Shown here one piece after another: positions 39,481 through 51,471 of a DNA stretch of 64,000 nucleotides. The notes beneath the pieces are model-generated. The model did no database searches. It saw only the letters and a list, made by a program, of their open reading frames with translations, and was not told where the DNA came from. The translations under genes were made by a program, and so were the position numbers. This DNA comes from Trochalopteron elliotii (taxonomy: Eukaryota > Chordata > Aves > Passeriformes > Leiothrichidae), in NCBI GenBank assembly GCA_024734555.1, contig JANPWX010000038.1, positions 4,083,456-4,147,455 on the forward strand, given 5' to 3'. Position 1 is the stretch's first letter; every line of letters begins with the position of its first letter.

Positions 39481-42400
39481 CAAGCCTCTTCTTAGCAGTG
39501 GCCCCTGGGCAAGGAAGCATCAAAATGTTACATATGTGTCCTAGGACCACATTTGTGATCTAAGACTATTCAATACAACTAGAAAATTACTTCACACATA
39601 CACACACACACACCAAGATACATTCTGACACTTAAATTCTGTGAAGTGTTTTATCTTCTCCCTAATCTTAAATTCAGCTTTCTAAAGTTTATAGATCAAA
39701 GTTTGTATGTCCCCTTTAGAAAGTCTAACTTGCAAAGTTTCAGTGAAGAAAATGTTGGGTTTCCTTGACAAGTGAACCTTAAGTCTCTGAAATTATGTAT
39801 AACATTAAAGAGGTATTTGTTTACAGAATCCAAAAACCATGCTGTGCTCATTATAAGCATTTTTAACAAGTTCCTTGGCAGAAACTTTCTGCCAAGTTTC
39901 TTGGCAGAAACCTGTCCTGGGGTGACTTTATGATGCTTGTATCCCCAATTGTCTGTTCTGTTTATGCTGGATACTAAGCATCTTTAAGACTGCGTCTGCG
40001 AGTGAAGGGAGTTCTATTCAAAATAGAACTTAAACAGAGAAAGGAAAAAAAAATTGTGCAGACAAAGGTGAATGCTGAACATATATCATACTGATGCCTC
40101 ATAATTTTCTGGAGAATTTTGCTGGTGCTTCCATTTATTTCTCTCTTCAAAGACCTTTCAGTTCAGTCACTGACTGGTTCTAGCCCTTTATCCACAACAC
40201 ACTTGAAGTTGCCCTATGGTGTTTTCATTTTTTTTAACCCTAGAAGTTATTTTTTTTTTTCATTTTCTTTGCAACATCTGCAGGTGCTACTTGCTCTTAC
40301 TGCCCCCTCCAAAGTAACTTAGACCTTTTTTCATCCATTCATTGGGATGCTTTTTCTTCAGACACAACCAGTGAGTTCAGAATCCTCATGTAGAATCCAC
40401 ACATCTATTGAGGATGAGTACTTAGTTTGTGAGGCAGCATACAGGACTCTGTTTCTCCATACATTTTGATGTATATTTTGAAGCTATTTCTGGCCTAGCC
40501 TCTTTAAACAATAGAATGCAGGCAGCAGCATGGTGGTTTGCACTTGAAGTCCATCTGCTCTTTCTCCCCTCACTGGGGAAGAGTCAAAAGTGCAGGATGG
40601 ATTCCTGAGAAGACCAGGGTGCACTGAGGATTAGACTAAAAGTGGTTTGACTAATATTGACTGAAGTAGTTTGAATAATAATAATAAAAATTTTTTTTGG
40701 AAAACGCCTAAAGGTGTAGTCAGGTGACAGAGCAAACATTCTTGTGAAAATACCAAGGTAGCCAATGCATAAACAGTAGGACAAGGAGGCATTCTTTGCC
40801 CAGTGGAGGACTCCCACATATGTTCACCTTCCGTGAGCTGAATGGGATTCCTTGTGTGCTTAAACAACTTGAATGTTTGAGCTTTGCTGTATTGCTCAGC
40901 TGATACATCCACCAGGGAGTCTGTGCTCTGTGACAGGTACCTTCCTTGTGAGAGGTAATGTACACAGGAGCTGTCAAGCTGCCTTCATTTAACATTTTTA
41001 GGCTGGGCACTAAATATGTGTGTGCTTATACACAGACAGATAATACAAGAAGTATCAGGCTTTCCCATGGGGGGGGGAAAAAGTGTGTTTTAAATTAACA
41101 CTATTTTTTTTTAATGATCTATTGTATGCAAGCAGATTAACACTTGTTCTGTTATGATTGATGATGCCATAAGGTGTATCCTAAGTTCCTCTGGTGGAAT
41201 GTCGTTACGACACCTCGATTATCTATTCTATTGCATTGCAGCCAAGTCTAGGAGGCTCACTCAGCAAAAATGCTATTAATTTCATGAAAAGAAAATGTCA
41301 ATATGAGATGTCTAGATACAGCCAGAGACACTTAAAGAAGTGACATGAATTCACTAAACTCTGTAAATAAAAAGAAGTAATTTTGAAGTAAGTGAACATT
41401 CAAAAATGTAGTCTATAATTTAAGGGCTAAGTTTATGGCATTCGTATTTAGAGAATTATACTGAGACTCAGGTTTATGGATTGTGGAGCACTACTACATC
41501 AACTTTGTAAAATTACTATTGGAGGGATCTTTTACAACATGTACATCTTTAAGTCATAAGAACAAATAAATACTTTTTAAAAATCTTTGTGATGGTTTGT
41601 AATTATAGTCGATGCTAGCCTTTTGATTTCATGAGACTCTCAAATTCCTCTAACATACATACTGGAGGGAAGCAAGAAAATACTTTGAGTATTGTTCTTG
41701 CCTTGGTTACATGTTTGCTCCAAGCTGTGTCACTCCTCTGATGTGCCCAGAACCCTACAAAATACCAGATCTAGGGAAAACAGTAGAGGAGCACCCCCCT
41801 GTGTAATTTGTTACACCAGGCTCTAACAGCACAGTTCCCTGCACAGGTCTCCATCCTGTATCTGCAGCCCACGTACAGCTGCAGGGGGGTGAACTGACCG
41901 TGACAAATGCCAAAGCTGCCAGATGAGGGACTGAAGTTCAGGCTACCTGCAAGGTAAATGGAATCATCAGTGACCAGACCCCACAAGCAAGGCACATGTA
42001 AGTATAATTCACATCAGCAGCATGACTTAGTGTCCTGAGGACAACAGCCAGGAGTAGCCTTGCCAAAGAATCCTCACGGAACCAGGATTAAAATACTCCC
42101 CAGCTGAAGGAGGTTACAATGCCAGGGTCTGGCAGTTTTCTGCATCTGAGGCAGCATCCCATTTGAACTGAATGCAAACAGGCAGTACCTTAGTGGAGAC
42201 CATTTTGCACTCATTCAGTATTTAGATGGTGCTTAAAAACCTTAGAAATAAAAAGTATACTTATCTGCCAGATACAGTCTGCTTTGTCAAAAGGAAGAAA
42301 TATGTAAATACTGTCTTCACATCAAATTTGGGAAAGTGTTTGTCTCACCAGAGCTAATTACCAATGAGGAAATTGGCATTTATTGTTGAGGTTGTTACAA

Positions 42401-43791
42401 AGGTTGTCATAAACTAACTTTATTACAGCAAAAGTTGAACTATATTTGCATTATTTCCATCGCATCATCTTTGCTTTACAAGCTGTCTGAAATAGCTGTT
42501 CTTGGAAGGTCTCCAACAAAGCATTCTCTTTGGGGCTACTAACTGCAAATAAGATTAAAGTTTAATATGTCTGGTAATCAGTTTTCTTTTAAAGAGTGCA
42601 ATCTGATTTCTTATGGTCATTTGGGATCCCACATATCCTCATCTCCTCTGTTTGTCAACTTGCTTCTTTCAATAACCCAAAAAAAGGCAATTTGCCAAGA
42701 GATGTCCTTTCACCACTTTTCCTGAAATGGAGCACCATCTGAGAGGCAGTCACACAGCTTCTACTCCAGAATTCTAGGCTTCTGTCTTCTAAATGTAACC
42801 TCTTTTTTTTTTTTTTTTTTTTCCTTTGAGCCTGAGCAAGAACAAAGTCCTTTATGCCCTCCATTTGTTCCCATGACATGCAGTGAATAAAGGTGGGTAA
42901 ATCTCCTTTGCTCAAAACCAAACAACAGGAGGAGGTAATCTCTGTACTCCTCACTCAGATCATTGATTTGCTCCAAAAGAACTGTGGCTGTATTGAGTGG
43001 ATTTTTCTTGATAGCAATTAAAACATCTTTTGGGGTAAAAAGACAGAGAGCACCACAAGAACTTGTGTCTTTTGTGAACTCAGTCCTACCTCACAGCTGG
43101 ATGTGATCTCACCTGACTTTTAAGGATGGAAGGAGGGAGCAGCTGGGATCTGTGCTGACACCCAGAGGGAGGGTAGGAACACTGTCTCACCTCCCATCGT
43201 GAGGAGTACAAAGGTCCCAGCATTCCCACTTCCCATGAATGCTCCCTGAGCCCATGAATTCACAGCCCTTGTCTGCTTTTCCCCTTTGCTGGGAAGGACT
43301 AGAGAGAGAACAGATCTCCTTCACAGAATTCCCTCCCCTATATTGGACTGGAACAAGGATACTGTCCTGTACTAAGGACAAATAAACAGTGAGACTGGAC
43401 CTGCAAAACTGGATGGAGTAAGCCTAGCCCCAAAGATATCATGTGGGTTTGACAGCTAATAATTATTAAATCATTTGGCATCATGTGCAAGTTGCACAGC
43501 GGCCACAAGGCGCTCCTGACATCTATGCAGTAATACTGCACCATGGAAGGGTCAGGAGTTGCAGCAGACCATGGATCATTAAGGAAAGCTTTTGATAAAA
43601 GAGCATGCTGGTGGTGACTTTTGCAAATTTTTTTTCAATATTCCTAGAACTCATCTTGACTGATATTATACCTTTCCTATTGGGCCTGCTGGAGGAAACC
43701 ACCAGAGGATAACATCTTCAGACTGTTAGTTCCTCATTGGGGGACAGTTTCTTACATCCCAGTCCTCAATTTTTTTTCTTTTAACTCTCCT
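39481..43791. other. AT-rich, T-biased stretch right of the CpG island
   Basis: Here the plus strand turns T-rich; for example 42,601-42,660 has 25 T against 11 A. A (CA)n run lies at 39,601-39,613, T20 at 42,803-42,822, and a G-run near 41,068-41,076. Donor-like AAG|GTAAAT (41,951-41,959) and CAT|GTAAGT (41,997-42,005) occur on the plus strand with no open frame before them. They could only mark a non-coding exon. The minus frame at 42,655-42,954 encodes a Lys run from the poly-T and is rejected as a gene. Confidence 0.45.
39874..39911. repeat. Triple alternating palindrome with NFI-type half sites
   Basis: The 11-base arm CTTGGCAGAAA (39,874-39,884) is followed, after one base, by its perfect reverse complement TTTCTGCCAAG (39,886-39,896). 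After three more bases the first arm recurs as CTTGGCAGAAA (39,900-39,910). Each arm contains TTGGCA/TGCCAA, the half site of nuclear factor I proteins. The half sites are not at the canonical N5 spacing in the usual orientation, but the middle pair is everted with N5 between (GCCAA-GTTTC-TTGGC). The segment could form either of two mutually exclusive hairpins. Confidence 0.85.
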
Positions 43792-43956
43792 ATTGAACAA
43801 GTTGCCCACAGAGGTTGTGGAGTATTCCTTACTGGAGATATTCAAGAACTATCTGGACACAATCCCATGCTGTGTGCTCTAGAATGACCCTGCCTGAGCA
43901 GGGAGGTTGAACCAGACGACTCACTGTGATCCCCTCCAAGCAAACCCATTCCATGG
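43792..43956 (+). mobile_element. CR1 LINE, 3' end fragment
   Basis: ATTGAACAAGTTGCCCACAG at 43,792, GGTTGTGGAGTATTCCTTAC, GGAGATATTCAAGAACTATC, AATGACCCTGCCTGAGCAGG and GGTTGAACCAGACGACTCAC are in the order expected of the last 170 bases of a CR1. The terminal octamer repeat is degraded to CATTCCATGGTG. Confidence 0.88.
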
Positions 43957-46151
43957 TGAAAACAAGCCTTCAGATAACATCAGAGCACATGGCTATATTC
44001 CTCAGTTTGGTTGTCAGAGGTCCAAGAGGATTTAAACCAAGTTTGCCAAAGTAGGAGGTTGTTTCTAGATATAAACACGTCAAAGAATGTAAATACCAGT
44101 TTTCAAAACATTGTTAAAAGGTTTTGGCAGGTATGAAAGTGCTTCCATTTACATCTACATTAAACCTGGAACATATTCATCACTCTTACATAGCCTGTTA
44201 TTCCTTATGTGATAATTTGTTTTGATACTTTTTTTTAAGTTCCGTAACAGGAAAAAAAGGTGAGTCCTGTTTTTCTACAACATTTCTGTCACAGCAATGT
44301 GACAGCAATACTACAAAACACTTAATGCACAGCAACAAAATGTAGATGTTCAAGAGACAAAAAAACCACCCCAGACTATTAGATTTCATTCAAATACACA
44401 TGCAACCAAAAGGACAGAAGATTTATCACAAAAAGCTCCAGCCTTTATAAAGTGGTCCCATTCTGGAAGAAATATGAATGTACATTTTCCCAAGAAACAT
44501 AGAGGCAGCCTGAGGGCAACATAAAGGTATAATAAACTTCTAAAAGATGAAGTCTCTATTTTATTTTTTCCCACAATAACTTTATGTTATGGATAAACAA
44601 AGACAAGATATAATTTTATGCAGCCATTTGAAAATTCATATGCCTAGCTAAAGAAACTTTTCAGGAGCAGCCTTAAAAAACAACAGAAAACTAGCAACTA
44701 ATACATTTGCCTGATACACTGTCTCGTCTAGAGGATAGTAAGGTCTGTCTAACACCACCAGCTCTCCCTACAGATGGGATCCCAGTGTTCCTATTTCAGC
44801 AGGATGTTTTTGTCACTGACTTAAAAATAATAAGTGATTAAAGTGGGAGCAGATACTTAATGTTTTCACACAAAAGCCCGTCACAGATTTCTCACCCAAA
44901 TGCTTCCATCTATCCTTCACTATTTACCATCGCTGTTCACACAGCGGGTCAGTAGTATAATTTTTTTTGCCAAAAGTGAAACAAGGCAATTTTGTAGGGA
45001 ATGCTGGAGGCCACTTGAAAACCAACTGCTTGAAGGAGAAGGTACCTTCTGAAAAGGGACTGTAGAAGTGGCACCCAAGGCTTCAGCTTTGTACCTCGAT
45101 GGCTCCTTTAATAAATAGGCTCTGTTTATCACACACAGAAGAGCAAAGGAGAGGAAATGGGCTTCCCACAGACAGGTCTGCAAGGCGAAGTTACCGTCTG
45201 CTTCACACATCATAGATTAGGCAGAATAAAAAGGCTGAATTCATCAGTGTTAAGATACACTGCATCATTAAATTATGCCTTCAGTGACAACTGAATAGTC
45301 CATTTGCCTTCAGCAGCTTTCTAGTGTAGGCAATGATTGGAACTTAATAAACAGTTGTGTTAGGAAAACACTATTTGTTATATATATGGCTTGTTAAGCA
45401 CAAGAAGCAGAAGAAAGCAGGAACATTTCTTTTTTTTTTTTGTTACAAGCATCAAAAGAAATTACTGGCAGATAAAGTAACTGGACTGATGTGATAAAAA
45501 TACACTACTTACCACTCACTTTTCAGGTAGAATAAGCCCTTAAGATGCATTTGGTAAGTTTTCCATTAGTCTGGTACTCCTAAAGTGTGCACTGAGTACC
45601 ATTCCAACATGTTATTTTCAGTAAAGTACTCCACCCCTAATGTAGATTCCAGTTTGATTTCCCAACTGGGTTTTTAAAATTATTAATACCCACAGCAATT
45701 CAATTATTTCATTACATTTACCATTTACCTAAATGGAACTGCAAATGAGCTACACCTGCACCAATGGATGGTTTGGGACAGACCAAAGGTGTGTCTAACT
45801 TCATATCCTCTCTCTGACATCACTCAAAATGAGTACCCTGGAAAAGATTAAACAGGCCACTACAAACACGTGATGACATCTCCCCAGCTTCCAGCTGAAC
45901 TAGGATTTCCTTTCTCTTTTCAATACAAAGGTGATTTGCAGTTCACTCATTTTCTACAACTTGTAGGAGTCTGCAGAGGCAATGACCCTGAAGACGATCC
46001 TTAGCGAGGTGTCTCCTGAAATACATGCCTAATTGAAATGTACTGACAATATGCAATTGCTGCAGGTGAGCTTTGTAGACAAGCAAGCTGCTGGCAAAAG
46101 CAAAAGGCAAATATCACCTCTATGTCTTAATTCAGTTTCTTCATTATGATC

Positions 46152-46200
46152 ATTCCTAGACCATGGGAATTCATGGTCTGGGAATTCATGATCTAGGAAT
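46152..46200. repeat. Nested inverted repeat overlapping a three-fold GGAATTCATG repeat
   Basis: An inner hairpin pairs AGACCATG (46,158-46,165) with CATGGTCT (46,172-46,179). An outer perfect 9-base pair joins ATTCCTAGA (46,152-46,160) with TCTAGGAAT (46,192-46,200). The unit GGAATTCATG(G/A)TCT also recurs in tandem at 46,166 and 46,181, with a third partial copy at 46,196. It probably arose by local duplication of a palindromic word. Confidence 0.8.
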
Positions 46201-46979
46201 TCAATTCAAACTCCCCTTCACTAGGGGTTTGATTTCTGGAAACAGGGGATGATATCTATGTGGGTCAAATAATTTATCGAAAGTATAAAGATGTTTTTCT
46301 GTATAACCAAGAAATAACCCATGGTTCAGATTTCTTTGTTAACAATTTTCAAGAATTAGGAAGATGTCTAAATTTTTACTGCTCTGTTCTTCTTATTAAA
46401 TCCTTCTACCCCACAATATCAAAGTATATACAAGTATAAAATATTTGGCTGAGGATATGTTTAAGTGATAAGGGCATTCCAACATGTTTCCTTCTGTCTT
46501 TCTGTGTGGCAATGATCTTTGATCTTGGTACATTCACTACCTCCCTTCTAGGCTTGCACTGATTTCAGACAAGATGGATGAAAATCCCTCCACCTGGAGC
46601 TATTTTAATGCTTACTGCCCAATTCTTAAATCCTGCACAGGAACAGAGTGCACTGTGGCTGAGCACAAGCCCAGGATGGAGGGATTAGAGAAAAAGAAAA
46701 AATTCCAGCACCTCAAGGCAGTACTTGGCAGCTGCTGTTTCAGCCCTAGAGCTACAGCAGCTGCCACAGCCAAAGCAGCAATTCTTGGCACAGACAGAAT
46801 AAGGAAGGTTTGCCTGATGTGCTTCTTCCCACCTTGTGGCTTGCCTGCATTTTTTAACTCATCCTTTACATGATGCAAATAGTTCTACCTGGGGAGTAAA
46901 CTCGTGGATCCAAGAGAAGGGCTATGTTTTCATCCCTATTATACAATACAGCCATAGAAACCTCCCCTATATTCCCCCC

Positions 46980-47072
46980 ACATAAATATTATGCTAAATT
47001 AAAAATAAACCACATTATTTTCATAAATTATATATTAAATAATTATATATCTTATACATTAAAATTATATAT
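46980..47072. repeat. Nearly pure A/T block
   Basis: About 90 bases contain very few G or C and repeat the word ATTATATA several times (AAATTATATATTAAATAATT, then two more copies). It would melt easily and resembles matrix-attachment type sequence, but that is composition only. Confidence 0.6.
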
Positions 47073-48034
47073 CAGAAGTCCTAGAGGTGGACAGTAAGAA
47101 AGAGCCTTTCCTCAAATGTAACAAACCTGGAGACTGTGCAAACAATGAGCTATACTTTTAGGATATGGTGAGAAAAAGATTGAGCATATAGTCTAGAACC
47201 AACAGAGCAACATTAAAGTATTTAATTCTATATGAATCTATTTTCATACCGTTCTTTTCCTCCAGTCTTTTCCAGAAAAAGGTTTCACTCTCCAGAGTGC
47301 CATTTCTGGGAGAGCTTCCCACAAAGCAAGAGGGAAGGCTATGAGCTTTCCAGTATAATAAGCGAGTAGCAGATGTGTGTGAGTACAGCTCAGTAAGTAG
47401 GTATTTCCAGAGAGCTTAGATAAAGTGCTTAATACGATGCCCAAATACCACAAGTCCCAGTGGGATAGTGGAGCTTGCTATGGAAAAGAGACAATGGAAC
47501 AAAGTCAAAGATAGTGCGGGAATATGATCTTTCCTTTTTGAACCGTTTCAAAATCCAACAACCTTTGTGTGAACTTGTCAGTCGGATGCAGTCAACTGAA
47601 TGATGCAGCATGGGCTGTGGCCATGGAAGGTAAAATAATGCCTGTTCAGGGTTATTAACTGCATTCCAGTGGTCCTGTACTAATTCTGGGGCTAATCATC
47701 AGAGCCGGGAATAAGCACAATATTGTAATTTCTAAAGTACGGTTTTAAAGTTGTACCTTTGTACCTAAACAAAGTCTAGTTTTTTGCTTCTCATCTGAAC
47801 ACACACAAGATCCGAGTTTTATTAAATATTGGGAGCACTGGCACTGGTTAGTGCAGGCACTAGGTGAGTAAATATGCCCATCCCCCATGCTTTTAACCTG
47901 AGGTTCTCACAGCTTTTGCAGATGCAACGGCCTCAGTCCCCTTCCTTTTAGACAGACAGCTACACTTGCACCAAGGCCAGGACACACCACACTGAATCCT
48001 AACTACATTGCACGTGACCCTGTAATGCAGGATG

Positions 48035-48190
48035 CAACCCTGTGACCTCCCTCTCTGCTTCTCGGGAGGCAAACTGGGGTCTTGCCTCAGGCTGCAAAGC
48101 AAGTCAATGACATAGTGCCAAAAGGATTCAAGGTCTCGCCCCTGTCTCCGGTTCCTGGGCTACATTATTAAGTCATGCTTCTGTTTTGTT
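48035..48190 (+). mobile_element. Possible ancient MIR-like SINE fragment
   Basis: GGCTGCAAAGCAAGTCAATG at 48,089, then ACATAGTGCC, GGATTCAAGGTCTCGCCCCT and GGTTCCTGGGCTAC follow the order of the 3' part of a MIR/CORE-SINE (CACACAGCAAGTCAGTGGCA, GAGCTGGGA, TTGAACCCAGGTCTCCTG, TCCTGGGCT). The match is better than that of the 15.5 kb fragment but still strongly diverged. Confidence 0.45.
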
Positions 48191-48728
48191 ACATGCATCT
48201 CACTTTTCATTAAAATGTATCACTGTGTAGCACAGATTTAACAATAAAACTTACTTTATGATTTTAAGTATCCTTCTTTGGATAAAGAGTAAAGCATTTT
48301 CTTCTAAAATACACTCCCATCTTGCAATGTAACTGTTAAATCTCTAGCTGAAAGACTATTTATGGTCTGCATAGTTATTCTTTCAGGGTATGACATCATC
48401 TTCAGCACATGCATAGCCCAGAAGACGTAAATTATTCTTCCTGAAAATTCCTTTCATTACTCTCAGATTGTTAAACATCACCCAGTGGCAAATTTGTAAC
48501 TGATATCTCTTGTCTGAAAGTGATTTGCATGCTTATTTCTTTTGTTAACTCACTGGGGTCCCTTACCTTTTGTGTCTACAACAGAACTAAGGATGTAAAT
48601 ATTTTAGAATTGAGAGAATAAATTATTCTAGTCTATTTGCCGTCTTATAAACCTGTATTTATTCTTAAAAATGACTGTTTTATTGCAAACAATACTCTTT
48701 CATACAGTTACATATCCTCTGGTATTAC

Positions 48729-48911
48729 CTCAGATGCAAAATTTTCTACCCAACCTTTGATGTAGGACTTCAGCCTCATCTGCAGCCAGCTTCTGCTCAT
48801 GGCCACTCTCCCTGACTTTGCAAAGGAGTGACCTTTTGAAGTTAACACTGTTTCGTTCATTCAGTATCACTACTCCAACTAGCTGAACATTATCATGATG
48901 ATCTGAGGCCT
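48729..48911 (-). other. Candidate exon, open for 59 codons (unrecognised)
   Basis: On the minus strand a good acceptor, CCTTTTGCTTTCAG, precedes 48,911 and a good donor, CTGAG|GTAATA, follows 48,729. One frame is open for 59 codons and is rich in charged residues, for example SGHEQKLAADEAEVLHQRLG near the end, unlike the hydrophobic chance peptides around it. However, an in-frame TGA falls one base before the donor, so a coding internal exon does not fit. The segment could be a terminal coding exon ending there, a decayed exon, or chance. I do not recognise the peptide. Confidence 0.22.
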
Positions 48912-49191
48912 CTGAAAGCAAAAGGTTTAATCAGAGCCCCTCATTCAGTCTTTGGAAGTATTCTTCAGACAGACAATTGATAAAAAGGCTTAAAATTGAT
49001 TTCTTGCAGGACCTGTGAGTGGCTGCTGCAGAGAATAAGGAGATGGCACAGATAGGAGTCCCACGAGGGAAAATCACTTTAACCTGAAGAACACTGGAAT
49101 TCCCAAAAGCTGAATGGTGATGAAACCAATTACCTGAAAACCTGAAAAAAAAAGCGCAGTGTTTTGATATTATTGCTACTGCCTTTTCTTC

Positions 49192-49264
49192 ATGGTTTTT
49201 GGAGCTGTTTTTCTCTTAGTTCCAGTAGTAAAGTCAGCACCTGCACCTTGCTGCTGTCTGTCAG
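49192..49264 (+). other. Candidate first coding exon with signal-peptide-like start
   Basis: An ATG at 49,192 opens MVFGAVFLLVPVVKSAPAP followed by three Cys. This is a short hydrophobic start like a secretion signal, and it runs to a strong donor, TGTCAG|GTAAGC, after 49,264 (phase 1). The plus orientation agrees with the T-rich skew of this part. Nothing upstream looks like a promoter and the peptide is unknown to me, so this may be chance. Confidence 0.15.
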
Positions 49265-49571
49265 GTAAGCAAGTGGCCAGTATTACCCTTTTGTTATGGT
49301 GGATCAGGCCCTTAATCTCAACAATGAATCAAAAAACCTCCAGGGCATTCTCTTGTATATGGCACAGTTATTTGCTTCCATGTAAATCACACTTCTTAGG
49401 CACAAGTGCTGTGCAGCTTCTTAGATCAAAACAGTGATGAACTCCTGGTCACATATTCAAACAGAGCAGGAAATACCTCCCTTTCTAACTTTCTTTCACC
49501 TATGCTGTCAGTCAACCAGACTTTCTATTTTTATCAAATGGGCAGATTTGCCTTCCCTCATGTGTCCAGCA

Positions 49572-49656
49572 ACCTACTCTAGTGGAAAGTGTCTCTGCCC
49601 TTGGCAGAGGACGGAATTGGCTGATCTTTAAGGTCCCTTCCAAACCAGGGACTGTA
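49572..49656 (+). mobile_element. CR1 LINE, 3' tail fragment
   Basis: CTCTAGTGGAAAGTGTCTCT, GCCCTTGGCAGAGG, then GGCTGATCTTTAAGGTCCCT and TCCAAACCAGGGACTGTATT is the last 85 bases of a CR1, without the terminal octamers. Confidence 0.85.
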
Positions 49657-51442
49657 TTTTTTTTGTTTGGGCTCTCACAGTTGATCACCTCGTTATCAAA
49701 CAACAAGCTCTGATCTTCTGAATAGTGCCTTTATTAGGATTGCTGTTCTAGATACACTTCCCTATTCAAATTCAAACAAATTTTTGGACATACATAGATA
49801 CAGAGGTAAAGAATGGAAATGGACATAACTAATTATTTTTCTATTTGAAAACAAGTTTTCCTGCTGTTCCAGACAGATGGAGAGGAAAAAATATAGTATT
49901 TAATGAGATGGGACATATTGTACTTCTTGACAGCACTGCTGAGCCAGAATACCATTTTTTAACATGAAAACCAATGCAGTAAATAATATGCCTTTCAAAT
50001 ACAAATTTAAAGTAAAAACCAATACACAAACCAACTCCTCTCACCTAATTTTCTCATAACATAATGGCTTTATTGCCTATATTTGTATTTATTACTGCTC
50101 TCTCCTCCTCCCATTTCCTACCCCACTCTTTTTTCTCAAAAGAGAAGATAGCAAATGCTAGCAGAGTAACCCTCAAGATAAAAATACCTAAGAAACCATG
50201 CACAATTTCCCATTAATTCTTTCAAAGCATGCTCCTAAAGGAGTATGGTGATGCACTGCAGCCTCATAACTGAGCTCTGGTCAGTGTGGGACATAGTTTT
50301 ACACTGCTAGAATAGAAATTCTGCTCTAACTATGAGGTTTATAAACTTGCAAAGTTTTAGACATTCTCTGCTGGCAAGGTGAAATTACCCCCTGCTCTGA
50401 AAGCAAAGATTGAAACCATCTGGGAAAAAAAAATGAGGTGTCAGTTATCTAGAATGAGCTTGTGCTTTACATACAGCTTATTAATAAATATATGGTCAGA
50501 CCACAACAATTCTATTGAGCCAACCCAGCCTGCAAAAAACTTATTTTATGCATGTGATTCAGGAAGCATGAAGAAAAGAAGGCTCTTCCAGGGCTGATGC
50601 AGTCACTTGGAAGAATGTTGTTAGCTGGAATGGAGTTCAAGGGACTCTGATGGGGAAAAGCAGATATATTAGGCTGCCAGCATCACGGTTAACAAAATCT
50701 GGGACCTTCTACACTTACTCCCAGCTGCACAGAAGCCAAAGTTACCTTGACTATCAATGTTCATCAGTAGGTCAGAATCTTACTGTTCAAGGTCTACAAT
50801 CCTTCCTCTCTCAAAAGCCACAAAGACGGTGAAATGAGATGACTTCTGGAGCAGCACTCAAAAACACAGCTTTTGAAATTTCAGAAAGCCAACTCAAATT
50901 CCTTAAATGTAATTTTGGAATAATTCTAATTTAATTGTTGTGTTTTGCCACAGAGTTTTTGTGCCTATGTGTTTCAATTAACATTTTCAAGCCAAAACCT
51001 AAAAGCATTTTGCTGTAAGTAACAGTAGAAGCTAATGTGAAACCTAATGAAGATTGTTCTTGCTGTTGAATAAGGCACAAAGGAAAATAAGAGCCCCAAA
51101 GAATTTACCGTCTAAGGGCTCATTAAATTCAGTGGGACTACTTCCAAGACTAAATGAACACTTCTGGGCTGAGTATTTGTGAGATCAGTTTCATATTGCA
51201 GATGTAAGATGCAAAAATTCCCCTTGAGACTGGGAGAATAATTATGCATAACAGGAGGCATGTACTCACTGTACTCTATAGCAAAGCTTTAATGATAATA
51301 GGAGAGCCCTCTGTTGTCTTTCTATGCACACTCACTCACACCTCTACATATGTGTATATATAGATGTTTTTAGATGTTTTTATCTTTTTTAAAATATATA
51401 ATTGTGTCTGGGTATGTTACTTCCAATCACATAATACTGAAG

Positions 51443-51471
51443 TCTCTCTCTCTCTCTCTATATATATATAT
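51443..51471. repeat. (TC)n(TA)n compound microsatellite
   Basis: About eight TC units pass directly into about six TA units. Confidence 0.92.

Larger units (their letters stand above)
43957..48034. other. AT-rich stretch with local inverted repeats, no gene seen
   Basis: A hairpin CTGTCAC-AGCAAT-GTGACAG lies at 44,286-44,305. An inverted/tandem repeat at 46,152-46,200 and a nearly pure A/T block at 46,980-47,072 are listed separately. Open frames at 44,920-45,213 (minus) and 46,574-46,873 (plus) give no recognisable peptide and have no splice support. Confidence 0.5.
48191..49571. other. AT-rich stretch with weak exon candidates on both strands
   Basis: The candidates at 48,729-48,911 (minus) and 49,192-49,264 (plus) are described separately. 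The rest is plain AT-rich DNA. Confidence 0.4.

Noticed and set aside
42655..42976. Minus-strand frames with a poly-lysine run
   Set aside because: The lysines come from the T20 tract. There is no domain, and the poly-T is internal rather than a 3' tail of a retrocopy.
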